DNA of 64,000 bases from Rhyzopertha dominica (taxonomy: Eukaryota; Arthropoda; Insecta; Coleoptera; Bostrichidae), in the NCBI GenBank assembly GCA_025024175.1, contig QCXZ01000001.1, forward strand, positions 21,576,001 to 21,640,000, in the 5' to 3' direction. Within the stretch, counting starts at the first letter, position 1. The number at the start of each line of letters is the position of its first letter. Below are positions 10,865 through 22,892 of the stretch, piece by piece. The notes beneath the pieces are model-generated. The model was not told the DNA's origin and ran no database searches. It was given only the letters and a program-made list of their open reading frames with translations. The position numbers and the translations under genes were made by a program.

Positions 10865-11185
10865 TTGATTTGTCCCACTCCGGCTGCTAGTCGCTCCCTG
10901 AAGGCGATAATTCGGCAGGGCTGCAGTATGTAGGAATTTGGATTCCCCCGTTTAGGGGGTCCGGTGCCCATGGACTCAGATCGGGGTCTCCCTGAAAACG
11001 GAAGATTGAAGTTAAAACAAATGGACTTTGCACCTGCAATAACGCTAATGTGTTAGGTAACTGGGTAACGGGCCGTATGTAAGATAAAAAAGTGTCAGTT
11101 GCTTTGGCCGGGAATCGAACCAGAGACCTCCTGATTCACCCTCTGGCGTACTGTCCCTTACATCACCAAGGTTCTTTAGACCAAG
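10865..11185 (-). repeat. tRNA-derived SINE-like element
   Basis: On the minus strand, bases 11121-11111 read GGTTCGATTCC, a perfect Pol III B box. About 50 bases upstream (11171-11155) lies a weaker A-box-like segment, TTGGTGATGTAAGGG. The tRNA-like head is followed by roughly 240 bp of GC-richer body unlike the surrounding AT-rich DNA. The acceptor-stem halves do not pair, so this is a tRNA-derived retroposon and not a tRNA gene. Edges are approximate and no target duplication was established. Confidence 0.6.
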
Positions 11186-13209
11186 GGAGTTATATGAGAT
11201 TCAATGTACAGCACACGTGTTGGACCTAAATACTTTTAGGAAATCAGTTTATATGTTTATGTTTCTGACAAATTAATGGATGATATACTGGAAGTCCTAA
11301 AATGGTCGGATAATACAGCATAAGCATTATTGGAGAGAAATAGAATCTCAACAGAAAACCGTCATTTTAGTCATTTAGCCCTTTTTAAAGTCCCTAGGTA
11401 TATAAAGTACTGTAATTGATCCCAAACATGACACTAAATTTGAATCCATTGTGTAGAAAAATTGTTTTGTTTTTTGTATTTTGTGTCAGTTTGGGATAAA
11501 ATGAAGAAAAAAATGCAATTCTGAAAGTATTGCATCTTCTAATTTGAAGATCTTATATGTTTTATGTATATTTAATATCATAAATATTATTTTAGGTTTG
11601 CAATGGTAACTTTTTTAAGAACTTTCCATTTAGTTAGCCTTGAGTTTTATTGTTATTTATCATGTATTATTTATTACTTATAAAGAATAAGATTTACGGA
11701 ATATTATTTCTTATTATTATTTTTCGATCCAATAAAAGATCTGGTAGCTTTAATTTAATTTACAGCGGAAGGTATAACAATATAATCACTTCATCTGCAG
11801 TTATCTATAAAGTCAATCTATTAAAGAAATACTGATCAAGAAAAATATATTTTTTTACAAAATACCCTCATGATAATTATGCCTGATGAACATCCTTAAC
11901 TTTTTAGTAGATCTTACAGATGGGAAGTAACAAGGTTCGGGATGTTTTGTGTTAAATGAACTTACAATTTCACCGACTTTTCAGGATATATTTTTCCCTT
12001 CTTCACAGGCTGGTAGAGGTTCATATAAGAATAAAATATTTAAACAGCCTTGCTTATCACAAGATCACCCACATACAAAAATACAAAATGAAATTTTTAC
12101 CTCTGGGCAACTTAAGCAACCTCACTCTTTCGTAGCGAATATTGTTCCTACAAGCAGGCACGCACCAAGAAGGCATTGTATAATGTTTACCTACAAATTT
12201 TATAGTGCATGGAGCGAATATTTTGTGACCTTAGTACTTTTTGTTATTAAACTGCCATTTGTATTTGAATCAGTGGTTCGTGATCCTGATTTCTGACCTG
12301 CAAATACTTATGTTACCGCTAATCTTTTTTGTTTCAAAAAACATGGTTATCATTCCAACTTTGTAAACATAAATGAAACTGCCATGAATATCTAAGAGTC
12401 TTCTACCAGCGATGGTTCCTACTACCTACTCTAGCTTCTCTGTAATGTGAATGAAGAAACGTTATTGTGTCGAACAAATGTGCTTTGTGTTACTTTCCTG
12501 CAAAAACTTTTTTGTGGTGTGCTTGCAAGCTCTTACCTTTTGGACCGTATTAACATTATAGTACATGTAATCAGTAATCAGTATAAGTACTTCTACATTT
12601 TATTATTCTTCCCTCACCTTCTTCATCTGTTTATAAATGCTTTAAATTAAGGGCTTGGATCTGGATATATTTTTTTCATAAATTTTACTCTAAATCTAAA
12701 TAAATCTCTAAATAAATTTATTAATAGTTTCTAATGAATTATTTTAAGTGCTTAAAGTTAGTAGTAACACTAAAAATCAATGTGTTCATACCTTTCAGAA
12801 TTTCTTTGTCTTACTGCAGGTTAAACCTGCAACAAATTTGTCGAGCAAAACATTTGATCTTGTTTTCTGTAGGTTGGGTATAAGTTATACGATCAATAGA
12901 TGTCTTGATACTTTAATGCTTGAAACCATCCTAGTCTAATAGTAACTACTAACTTTCATAAAGCTGTCATTTTTTATTTTGTAATTGTGATTGGTCTTCC
13001 TTATATGCTTGCGATTATGTCGATGATGCATGCAATGTTCTGTATACTGTGATGCTTAGGTGCTGAAAACAGTGCATCAACATAATAACTGTCTTCCCCA
13101 TTGGTTCTCCAGATAGATAATTTGCAAGATACAAAAAAATAATATAATCTACTGTACAAAAGGACCAACTCCGATGTAGAAGTCTATGGTATCTAATCTA
13201 TCGTCGGTT
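11186..13209. other. AT-rich stretch, possibly 5' part of a non-LTR relic
   Basis: No clear gene. Open frames around 11949-12296 and 12748-12939 give fragments that could be decayed endonuclease-side sequence of the non-LTR element recognised just downstream, but no catalytic motif could be identified. Confidence 0.35.
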
Positions 13210-14560
13210 ACATGCTGAATCTAAATATCTTCTTCGCCAGTTATATTCGCAGGGTATACCTAGAATCATTTGATTTGTACTTTTGGAATTTGCCTTATCT
13301 AAAAAAGATCAGAGCACAATTCCTGGGTATCATGCACCTTAATGATAAAGAATTAAATACTCCTGAGTTATCAGCACTTTTTACATCTTTCTAGATTAAC
13401 CATAGAAGATGTTCTTGTTGCCAAACAAAGCAAGAGTCTGTCTGGTTTTAAAAATGGAGATTTCTCTGAAATTCGAAATTGTAGGCCTGCTTCTATCCTG
13501 TGTAACTTTTCAAAGATGTTCGAGTGTGCTTTGTTTATATGTTTTTGTCCGCATTCGCAACAGATCTACTCTTAGTAACCTAACGGTCTTTACATAGTAC
13601 ATGACGGAGAATATGGACAACCAGAGTTAGATTTGGTAGAATAAACCTTTTTCCCCTCATCATCAAACTTCTGTCTGTCCAGTAATCTATGACTTTGTAG
13701 TTTGATTCTTACTTACTTGTCCAATCGTAAGCAAATAATTACCTGTCAGTGTTTTCTTTGCTGTACCAAATAACTTCCGGCATTCCACAAGGATCAAATT
13801 TGGACCCTTTGCTATTTTTAATTTATGTTAATGATTGTTCAAGTATATCCACTGTGACTATCTATTTTTTTTCTGACGATCTTAGAATATTCCACAATTC
13901 ATATGTGAAATTATACAAATAATATAGACGAATGGTGATCTATCTTCGAATATGTTGTTGCTTTTTGCAAGAAAAAAACGTTCTATAAAGTTTAGTTATA
14001 ATATAAGCAACTATAAATCATTCCGACGTTACTTACACTTTTTGTGACCTAGGTGTGCTATTTGACACTCAATTTGTATTTGCTGAATATATACAAAATG
14101 CTTCATATGCCACAATTGTAGAGGTTTTAAAATCGTAATCGGAGTTTACTACAGTAATTGTATATTAGTGTAGTATGACAAAAACTGTGTACCTACTTTT
14201 TGCTGGTGTGGACTAATATGCAAAAATGCTACATTAACTATCTTAGAAAATATACACAGTTTATTCGTAAAATTTTACAAGTATCTATTGATGGTGTATG
14301 CCTGTCTAGAGATGTTGATCATTCTCTATTGTTTTCGCGCTTTTATTTCAATAGCAATACCGTTTGCATTCAAAATTATTCAGCAGGTTATTTTTATTTT
14401 AAATAAAAGTAATTCCAACTACATGTTGTTAATTTTTTCTTGTCGTAAGTCTAATGTTATTTCTTCAGTTTGCGATGAATACGACAGTTCTTTGAAGTGT
14501 CTGATGAGCATTTCTAAATTGTTGTTCANTAAGTCATGTTGCATTGCTGACCGATAATCA
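13210..14560 (+). mobile_element. Jockey/CR1-like non-LTR retrotransposon relic
   Basis: Successive plus-strand frames give recognisable pieces of one reverse transcriptase in the right order. A linker near 13310-13390 reads FLGIMHLNDKELNTPELSAL. The RT finger block near 13440-13530 reads VLKNGDFSEIRNCRPASIL and FSKMFECALF. The palm block near 13790-13900 reads FGPLLFLIYVNDCSS and SDDLRIFHN, where SDD stands in for the catalytic YADD. A later block near 14030-14090 reads CDLGVLFDTQFVFAEYIQN. Every block sits in a different frame with stops between, so the copy is old and dead. The clade assignment is tentative. Confidence 0.65.
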
Positions 14561-14619
14561 ATGGTAATTCTGGGGACTTTTTCAAATAATTTTTTTATAA
14601 TAGGTGTGTTTTATCTTTA

Positions 14620-15300
14620 GTATGTGCAACTTCTCCCGCATAACTCGGGTCGGGTCGGACACAATAGATTTAATAATTGACACGGACAACTGACACCGGC
14701 GATTGGGGAGATTAGCGCATGCGTTATTTTATCGACTGAGTCTGACATAAATTCGAGGACCATTCGTGAACATGTAGATAATGAAAGTGACTTCCAGATA
14801 ATGTGTAGCATGATCTAGATGAAATTCAAAATTTTTGAGCGGAGATAATTATATACGGAGCTTCTAAATTGGCGACTTCAAATGTTAGCGTGGGGGTGAG
14901 GAGACTTAAGACCAACACTGTAAAATTTTCGGCATCTACAAACTCCGAATACCTCTTTTTAACTGCCGTTGCGATTCCACACACGGTCTCTTTTTTAACA
15001 ATGAATTCGCCGTTCCGCATCCGATCACTTCGGAATAATTCATCGCTTTCCACACAGAAAGCGCATATCGGACGATTGGCCGGATGGTGAACGGGGTCCA
15101 CATATAAAATTTCGCATAATTGATGTTTCTGACGGAAAGCGCAGTTTCAGCATCTTCCTCTGATCCGCAGTCCCTCTGTTTTGTGGGGGGTAACAGGGCC
15201 CACGGTCAATAAAAGCGATCAGAGGCGTGTAAAATGTGAAAGTGATTTGTCCGTTTGGGATGAAGTTTTACGTGATAAAACGTAATGGAAAAAGATTCTT
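14620..15300. other. GC-richer complex island, candidate conserved non-coding element
   Basis: Base composition is much more balanced here than in the flanks, with few homopolymers and no recognisable coding. Opposed open frames of 70-90 codons exist on both strands, which is expected of GC-richer random sequence. The island lies 3 kb beyond the last visible GPCR exon. A regulatory or conserved role is only inferred. Confidence 0.3.
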
Positions 15301-16199
15301 TTGAGAATGGAGTGTCTCCGTTTGCTGTTGAACTTGTCTCAATTTCAAATTGGCTCTAGTTGGATAGTTGAAAAAGTGCCTTTGATACTTATTCTTATTT
15401 ACTCGTATTTATATTTTCTGATTTGCAAATTTCTGGTCTTCAGGCATTCATTGGTTGGTAGCTTTCATCCGGTGCAAAAAAAGGATTCTGTACAAATTAA
15501 TTTGCCGTTAATTATTTGTACAATTATATTTTCCGATTCTTTCGCGATTATTTTATATTAGGATACTGAGAGTAGTTTCTGTTATTTCTTGGTTCTTCTA
15601 TATTACTTGCTGATTTCTCAGTTTTTTCGTAGTTGCCCAATATTTTTCAGCCGGGCAACTTTGTGATACATTTGGTAGATTATTGCTCTTAAAACACAAA
15701 ATCAGCATTATTTTGCCTAACCTTTTTAATATTAAATTAATGCCAGATCAGGTCAAAACAATGTCGATTCATCATATTTTCTCAAAAAGGGATAGAAAGC
15801 TTTTTCTTTCAAAGATTTTTTAATATAAACCTCGGAGGTCATTGTTCCTGTTGTAACAAATTATCCACACTGACAAATGACATTCTTCAATTTCTTTTTT
15901 AATTAAGGTTCAAGTAGGTAGCTCTAAACTTAATACTTAATGTTGAGCAGTGCTCTTCTACTATAGTTGAGCATTCTGTTTTGTCGCCCCTTTTGTGCAA
16001 TGGCCCCAGTACTGCTTTCATCGGTATTTAGGAAACTGGGTTGAAAGGTTACCCGGACTTTTCTTTTCTTTTATTATTGGTTTTAGGTGCTGTATATTTG
16101 GGAGTTCGATTTCTTGCTAGCCGAAATCTTCTCTGTCTTCTGTTTCTTGCCGAACCTAACGTCCTTTCTTTACCGGTTCTTCAAGAAAGTTTTATCATC
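15301..16199. other. T-rich non-coding stretch
   Basis: Strong T bias on the plus strand and short frames only. The right part may be the decayed continuation of the non-LTR relic that follows. Confidence 0.4.
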
Positions 16200-16800
16200 T
16201 ATTTATTTTATGATTTTCATCGTCCAAAACATACCCTTTTTTATTCCTGTAGAACGTAGACACACTTTGATAGCATCTCCTTTCACTTCTGATTTCTTGA
16301 ATAAATTTCTCTACTAGTTCTCTGTAGCCTGGGTTAACTCTTAGGAAATTTCCTTTGCTCCTATAAGCTTTTTTACATTTCCTCCTTTGTGCTATTTTTT
16401 TTTAAGAATTTCCACCCTTAGTTGGCCTCTCTCCTTGGCTCTGTTTTGCATTCTTGATTGAACCACTTTTTGTTATTATTTTGTTCCCGGTTTACATAGC
16501 TTACTGTCATTTCTAGTATTTATTTTCTCAATTTGTTCCAGATATTTTTAATGTTTGTTGTACCTTCTTCCTTATACACTCTCTCTGCTTATTATTGCAT
16601 GTAATTTTCTCTTCTCCTGGTCATTGCATTTAATGTCTCATGTAAACTTCTTTCTGGCTTGTCTTCTAATATTAACTTCTGATGTTTCTTGTTTTTAATT
16701 TCTAACAATGAATGATTAGAATCTACGTCAGGTCTGTCTGTTTTCGTTCGATTCGACATATTTGCTTTCAGTGCCAATTATTGGTCTGTATCTTTTTTTT
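16200..16800 (-). mobile_element. RTE/CR1-type non-LTR relic, endonuclease-RT linker
   Basis: The plus strand is T-rich because the minus strand is lysine/arginine-rich coding debris. Around 16480-16430 it reads like KKWFNQECKTEPRRE, resembling the WW-D/N-EEC segment that precedes the reverse transcriptase in many arthropod non-LTR elements. Further on it reads ELVEKFIQEIRSERRCYQSV. The frame is interrupted and no RT catalytic motif was seen. Confidence 0.4.
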
Positions 16801-17543
16801 CCTATTATTCCGTTTGTTTCGCTCAGTACTTCAGGTCGTACGTCGGTGTCGTTTCATATTCATTTTCCAGTTGATAATAGAAAACAATTTTGTCTTCTAC
16901 ATTTTTTTTCGTTTGTTGGGGCGTGAACTTTTGCAAATGTGATTTTTCAACCTTACTTTAAGCATCTACTGCGTTGGTAAATAAGCCATAATTTTAATAA
17001 TTTTCTGCTATTTTTTTTGTACGGTTCTAATCCAACACGATTTCAACTATACTTTTAGTTGTATTACACTTTTTAGTTATATGCCGTATGAACGTGTAGC
17101 GATTTTTTCGTGCAGATCGTGGTCTTCATATAGATAATGTTTGACCGTAAGATCTAACACATTATCTACGGTGGAGAGCGACATCATCAACTCTTTGACA
17201 AAAAGTGCCTATGACGCTGTGGATTTAAGTAATAGCCGCTTGTTAAATACCAACCATCCATGTTTTAAAACTGATAACTGATAAATATATACATCATTTG
17301 TGTTAAGAGCTGAGTACTGATTATTGCAAAAAAGTGACAGATATCTGCTGGTAGCTAAAAGTTACGTAGCGTTGATTTTCACGAATGTTATTCAAAACGG
17401 TCCTTAGGTTTAAGGTTTACAAACAAGGCGGTTATGAAACAACGCAAGTTCCACGATAATGCTAAAAATGCAGTAATATACATTTTATTAATTATTAATT
17501 CTTACTATATACCTAACCAAGCATTTATTTAGCACATAATATG
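16801..17543. other. Non-coding stretch
   Basis: AT-rich. No coding block, element end or RNA gene was recognised. Confidence 0.4.
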
Positions 17544-17902
17544 CAGTAGAACCTCGATAACAGTAAATAACGTGGAGAGCGAATTTTGTTCCTCTCGTCC
17601 TTTTTCATCCAATGCTTTTTTGGGTGTTCATAATAATTAATTGCGACAAATTGATGCTTTCATACTGTTCTGAGTAAAAGGAAATGCGATAAAAACATCT
17701 TTTATTCACATAATAACGAGTTCATTATAATAAATAGTTACTTCAAAGTTATTGACGCATATCTGACAAAATATTTCTACTTTCTAGAATGCCTTTCAGT
17801 TCCTGGCATATTTAAAAATATAAAGGATTTCCCAATTTAAATTAACAATACCTGCCAAAACTGTATATCCTTAACGTTCGAAAACAAACCAGGGTTCTAC
17901 TG
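17544..17902. mobile_element. pogo/Tigger-like MITE
   Basis: A 359-bp non-coding segment begins cagtagaacc and ends with its reverse complement, ggttctactg. This is the terminal sequence typical of pogo/Tigger-type elements. The inverted repeat extends outward by atg/cat, so the exact ends and any TA duplication are uncertain. It has no transposase and would depend on one in trans. It lies 60 bp beyond the end of GPCR exon D. Confidence 0.55.
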
Positions 17903-17963
17903 CATACTTCGTAAGCATCTAATAACGCAAGATAATATTTAGGAAACATGCTGGGTACACCAC

Positions 17964-18203
17964 TTACATATAATATTTAATTACCATAGAGCTATCGGGG
18001 TGGGCTGGTACGGGTAGGGGCGGTTTCAGCAGCGATATGTCTGCGCGGGGTGGGTCTGGTGGCGGCGGCACGTTTGAACTGCCGAGCCACAGAGGGAGCC
18101 ACCCGCAACACAAGTCGAGCGTCGCCCTTCTCAGACCCCTGTGCAGCACCAAGAATAACGTGGGATTCACTATTGCGTGAACGTAGGATATGTGTAGGGT
18201 TAT
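17964..18203 (-). CDS. GPCR exon D: TM7 and C-terminal tail
   Basis: A good acceptor (ttttccag on the minus strand) opens a phase-0 exon reading ITLHISYVHAIVNPTLFLVL and then HRGLRRATLDLCCGWLPLWL. This is TM7 with an NPTLF version of the class-A NPxxY motif, a basic helix-8-like stretch and a pair of Cys that could be palmitoylated. A proline-rich tail follows (PPPPDPPRADISLL). The frame stops at 17966-17964, but base composition turns sharply AT-rich after 17985. A GT there (ATG|GTAATT), or the GTAAGT that overlaps the stop codon, could be a donor, so the true C-terminus may continue in another exon. It is contiguous in phase with exon C, with a 4.9-kb intron between. Confidence 0.82.
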   Translation of the reverse strand: MTLHISYVHAIVNPTLFLVLHRGLRRATLDLCCGWLPLWLGSSNVPPPPDPPRADISLLKPPLPVPAHPDSSMVIKYYM

Positions 18204-18218
18204 CTGGAAAATGAAAGA

Positions 18219-18745
18219 TTGCAACATAAAGAAAGATATCTAAAAAAGATAAAAGATAACTTGTTGACGTTTCCTTCCATATATGCCTTGGAACTGCTTT
18301 TGTATGCTCATAAAAATAATAAAAAGATCACTTCCAATCATGATGTGCATAATCATTCAACAAGAAATAATTTCCTGAGAACATCTTTGCCTAGGCTAGA
18401 GCCGTATAAGAGTAGTCCCAATTATCTGGGAATCCAGCTATACAATATAGTGCCAAATGAAATAAAAAAGTTAAACGAAAAAAGTTTAAAAATTGTTTGA
18501 AAGCTTTAATAGTAGATAATGTGTTTTACTTTTTGTGGAATGTAAAGACTTTTTACTTTTGGATCAGCATAAATGTTGTCATATATCCACTGATATTTGA
18601 GTGACAGAATATGATAAATGTCAATGTCAATTTAATTTTGAATTTTTTTTGTACTCTGATATATGTATTCATTGCTGGCATTGTGACGTGTCCTACCAAA
18701 TGTACTATAATTTTCTTTGGACGAATAAAAATCTAATCTACAAAT
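18219..18745 (+). mobile_element. Non-LTR retrotransposon 3' end relic
   Basis: The plus strand encodes a non-LTR reverse transcriptase tail: IYALELLLYAHKNNKKI, then HNHSTRNN, then YLGIQLYNIVPNEIKKLN. This is the same kind of C-terminal block as in the insertion in gag, but a different family in sequence. It ends downstream in an A-rich segment near 18727-18742 (gaataaaaatc). It starts 16 bp from the acceptor of GPCR exon D, inside the intron. Confidence 0.6.
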
Positions 18746-20353
18746 TGCTTAACAGCAAAACTATTTTATAAGCCTACTGAGTATGGTATACATGACATTA
18801 CGTACCCAAAGTACCGAACTGGAATATTAATAAGATGCAGATGTTTATTTTGTAGGTTCCTAATTATTAATGGTCTACATAGTCATATTGCTGCTCTTAA
18901 GAAGGCGAAGTAATATTTGTAAAGTAACAAAATTTTCCTCGATCTAGTTGCAAGTTTGATTTTATCAAAAAAAGCTTTAAAAGTATGCAAAACTTGCTAC
19001 GCAGCCATAAAAGTATCTTCCATTTACATCAAATTTTTAGTGTAGAATTGATGTATAGGGAAAATATTTTACCGTGTCTAAGACCTCGGCAACCGGGTCC
19101 TTATATTTTGATCATATTTGTTCTCACTAATTTAGCACACTAAAGAAGTAGTACGATAGGTACTAGTTAAAGTAGTGGCAGTATAGCAATTATTGTCTTA
19201 TCTTTGTACTGTACATTTTTGTATATAAAGACCTATTTTATTTATTACTATGCATTATTGCTTCGCAAAAAGAAAATTAATATTAAAATGTATGACAGCA
19301 GTACTTACATATTCATTACCACTTATGTCCGATGAATCATTCTTTCACACAATATCAGGCTTTTTACAAAGAAACTGCAGATTGCAATGTTTCTTATATT
19401 TGAAACCTAGAGATTTTTCCAGGTTCTTCAAAACCGGTACTTCGGCAAACGCAAACCGTTCACATAAATTACCTGCAGGTATTGAAGATGAAATGAATAT
19501 TACTTTCTTGAGAGATGTCCCTTTAGTACCTAAATATCTATCGTACATGATAGACACGCATTCAGCGCGATCAACATATAAATTTGTGTTGTATTTGATT
19601 TTGTTCTTATAAATACTAAAAATAACTGTCAAGCTATCGCTATTTATCTATCAAATGTATACATTTTATCTTTTAAAATTTCTTAAACAATGATATATTA
19701 ATAGGTTAGTTGGTAGTATAGTTTAAGCTATTGCCTTATAATTTTTTTTAAAAGGTGACAAAGTAGAATAATTTTACGTATATTTCAATTTTAATTTCTT
19801 TTAACATAAATGTTGATAATGATCTTGTGATAGTCTTCATTTATTTACTTCATCAGCGACGGACTCATCATGTTTTTCTCTTTAATAGTTTTCCTTTTAT
19901 TTCATCATGTGGACATAAAATGAACAGTCATTGGAATACCATAGCACTGATTTTTTAAATGGGCAAATTCTTTTGTGTATAACCAACAAGGATCGAATGC
20001 AATGAAAACAAGAGAGACTTACTTTTAAGATGAATAGTGCTTGAGTCAGGTATGTTTACTTTTTTTGTTACTTTTTCACTAAGCAAATCTGACATGTTCG
20101 TTGGCAGAATAGTAAGTAACAGATTTGAAGATAAATGAAATTACATTACAGTGTCATTCATCACTTAAGTGCACTAATTCGATTTTGTCCGCTCCCTTTA
20201 TCGATCTCACAGTAATTACAAGCAGACGATCACCAAGTCGAGATAATGCGCAATTAATTATTTACCACTTGACAATTCAACATCTGGGGCCTTTTCAATT
20301 AAATATTAAATTGCATTACCTGTTCATTCCTCGCTAGTATTAAACGCAGCAAA
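18746..20353. other. GPCR intron sequence upstream of the gustatory receptor gene
   Basis: AT-rich. The opposed frames at 19250-19612 (+) and 19345-19632 (-) match nothing I recognise. An in-frame stop at 20300-20302 lies 51 bp upstream of the gustatory receptor ATG, which fixes that start codon. Confidence 0.45.
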
Positions 20354-20694
20354 ATGTTGCCACGTTATTGGTTTACCCTGTCCTTACTTTATCAAGCAGG
20401 CAACTTATTATGTGTCTTTCCAACAAGAATTATTTTAGGAAGTAGAAGTTTAACTTTCGTTGAAAATGGGTGTTGGTATTGCATTAGAGCGATAGCCTTT
20501 TTGGGCATGTTCATTACGAATGTATATTTTGTTTCTGAAAAAGGAGACAACAGAAGCTTAAATGAATTGGTTTTGACTGTTTGTTTGCTTTTCACTATTG
20601 TTTACGTACTTGTTTACATAAACTTTTCTTGCTGGGAAGGTAGTAAGAGAGTTGGTAATATTCTGAAACGAATTTATAGTATAGAATGCGATAG
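20354..20694 (+). CDS. Gustatory receptor, exon 1 (TM1-TM3)
   Basis: First coding exon of an insect gustatory receptor (7tm_7 family), a membrane chemosensory channel subunit. The ATG at 20354 is the first after an in-frame stop at 20300. The 113 codons encode three hydrophobic segments, about residues 5-25, 37-58 and 69-94. The second contains CIRAIAFLGMFITNVYFV and the third ends near VLVYINFSCW. The exon ends after ECD plus two bases at a strong donor (atag|gtgagt). Those two bases combine with the first base of exon 2 in frame. Exons 1-3 give 348 residues in total, a little short but within the usual range of these receptors. Confidence 0.85.
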
Positions 20695-22191
20695 GTGAGT
20701 GGTTTGGCACAATAACGGTTTAGTCTTTAGTGGATGTATTTAGTAACCACTTGCACTTACCAGGGTAGTTCATGAATTGAGTACATCTCACTAAGTAGGT
20801 TGTAACTATCAAAAACAAATTTTACAGGAAACTTTTTTCATTACTATAAGTATTATCCACAAACGTCTAATCGCGACTCATATGCTTGCCTAACATATGT
20901 GAAGATGACGTATTTCCCCAAAGGAAATATTTATGGGTGTAAGATTTGGGCTACTTGCTGGGCATTCTCTTCTCAGCCCAATCCAATACCCCTGAAAATT
21001 GTCATCAAGGGATTGCCTGACAGGAACAGCATAATGAGGAGATGCCCCTTCTGAAAAACCTTTTAACAGGAAGACCAGAGATATATAAGTTTGAAAGGCT
21101 TATCAGCTGTATTGGAATTGGATGAAGGCATGTTTTACTTTCATTGATATAGAATAACTGGTCCACAATTGCAAAATATTGTCACTTATTTTAACATTGT
21201 TTTGGGATCACCTCTCGTAGTTCGGAGCCATACGATCTCTCGATATTTTTAATGCGGGGTCCCCTTTTAGTGAAGATTCAATTTGAAAAAGGTCTTAGGT
21301 CATTGTTTTCAATATTATACAGTAAAATACTTCCATCCGCTGTTGTCGATGGTTTATTTTTTCCTGTCAATGAATGAATTATTTTGCCTGATATATCCTC
21401 CTGACCAAACAATGCGTTTTCTACCAGTTGCGTTATTTTCAATAGATTCTCAACCGTTCATTCGTAGAAACGTCCTTCAATACGTAAACATCATGTTATT
21501 CCAGCAGATGCTATTTTAGTTACGCTTTCATGCCAAAAACGCCATTTGTGCCCATATTGCAAATGGTCTGATTGTAGCATGAATACTATCTTTGATAAAA
21601 GATTAAAGAGTGCTTCAAAGTCGGATGTAAAACACCAGCTGTAGATAAATGCATAATATTATGGTATTTATATATTCTTTTGCTAACTAAATGTCATAAT
21701 TGAATCAATATGGTTTTTTGTCCTCCTGTGGTTTATATTGACTTCAATTAATATTTTTCTTTCTTGCTGTTTTGATTCTGCATTAACATATCTAGTACAG
21801 AACTTGTTCCAACAAAGTGTTAATTTTCGGTGTACCGAATCTTAAAATATAATCAAACCTGAATATTAATGATCTGTCAGTTTGAGGCAATATTTCATTA
21901 TAACTGCCATCACAATGACTTTCTTGGTTAGCAAAAGGATATATTTTGAAATATTAATTTTTCGCTTTTTGTCCTTATTTAACTGCATTTCCTTAGAATG
22001 GCTTAGATGAGCTGCACTCGACGCTCCACACAGTTTTGAAGTTACAGTCTTGTTCTCGTTGGACCAACTTTAAAGTTAAAATAATCCTTAATAATTGGAC
22101 TGCGTTGGAGTAACAGTAACTAATGAACTATGCTGGTATCATTTTGACACTATTTATTTGAATTATGCTGAACCGAATTAATTTTATATAG
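20695..22191 (+). other. Intron 1 of the gustatory receptor gene
   Basis: A 1.5-kb intron with consensus gtgagt...tatag ends. It contains a transposase relic at 20890-21060 and an open frame (21283-21519) that I do not recognise. The joined phase of exons 1 and 2 argues that no further exon is needed. Confidence 0.7.
20890..21060 (-). mobile_element. Mariner-superfamily transposase fragment
   Basis: On the minus strand, with one or two frame changes, it reads GASPHYAVPVRQSLDDNF, then QGYWIGLRRECPASSPNLTP and FGEIRHLHM. These follow the order of blocks around the second catalytic Asp and the ARSPDLTPxDFFLWG motif of a common insect IS630-Tc1-mariner transposase. The Asp before GA is lost. Related copies lie at 47520, 52150 and 60010. 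Confidence 0.55.
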
Positions 22192-22837
22192 CTCTGTTTT
22201 TACTAAGAGTTCCGAAGATCTGGACTTGCTAATAAAATGGAGTATCTTCGTTTATTTTCTGATAGCAAGTTACATTTATGGTATATATTACTATTACTAC
22301 GGCTTCATATTGGGTACCATGTACGCTTTGGGTCCCCAAATGGCGAAATTGATAATTATGCTACACTCTTTCCTCTTCTGCAGTATAGTTTTGCTCTTAA
22401 AGCTTAATTTAACCANCCTCTCGTNTATGGATNATAAGAAATGTAAAGTAGCTTATTCCAAACTCGTTAAACTATGCAGGAAAACCAACGATTGCTTCAA
22501 AAACATGATTCTGTCGTCATTCACTCATTATTGCCTGTGGCTCATATACGAAACGTACCATCTTGTTATACTGGTGACCCAAACTGATGACGACAGATAT
22601 GACGTCAAACTTGTGGTTTTCTCTACCTCCTGGATTGTGACGAATGGTATTGCTATTGTTTCCGTGCTTACTTGCTGTCACATGGCTAAGAGAGAAGCGA
22701 AGAGGTATAAGGAGTTTTGGTGGTTTAGGAAATTGGAAGCGGAAGAGCTAAACAATGGTTTTATCAAAATGTTAAATTTGAAGGTGGAATTTACTGGTGG
22801 GAATATGTTTAACTTGGATTTGAAGCACTTGTTGAAA
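22192..22837 (+). CDS. Gustatory receptor, exon 2 (central TM segments)
   Basis: The exon opens after ttatatag and completes the split codon from exon 1. It then reads through about 215 codons without a stop. The frame contains a long hydrophobic run (WSIFVYFLIASYIYGIYYYY), another (AKLIIMLHSFLFCSIVLLLK), a third around HYCLWLIYETYHLVILV and a fourth around VVFSTSWIVTNGIAIVSVL. Between them lies a Lys-rich loop with KVAYSKLVKLCRKTND. The last part, VEFTGGNMFNLDLKHLLK, is the conserved block that precedes TM7 in gustatory receptors. Three codons carry N bases. The donor is aaa|gtaaga in phase 0. Without splicing the frame would stop two codons later and lose TM7. Confidence 0.87.
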
Positions 22838-22892
22838 GTAAGACTATAATATGCAATGAATATAAATCCATTAAATAAGTTTATTATTTTAG

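Noticed and set aside
11100..11171. A tRNA gene, suggested by a perfect B box
   Set aside because: The acceptor-stem halves do not pair, no clear anticodon arm forms and the A box is weak. A tRNA-derived SINE head explains it better.
14826..15101. A 91-codon minus-strand frame as a small protein
   Set aside because: An equally long plus-strand frame overlaps it, there is no motif and the context looks like a non-coding island.
16041..16317. Overlapping hydrophobic plus-strand frames as a candidate receptor gene
   Set aside because: Two overlapping T-rich frames with no splice borders or family motif, antisense to a probable non-LTR relic.
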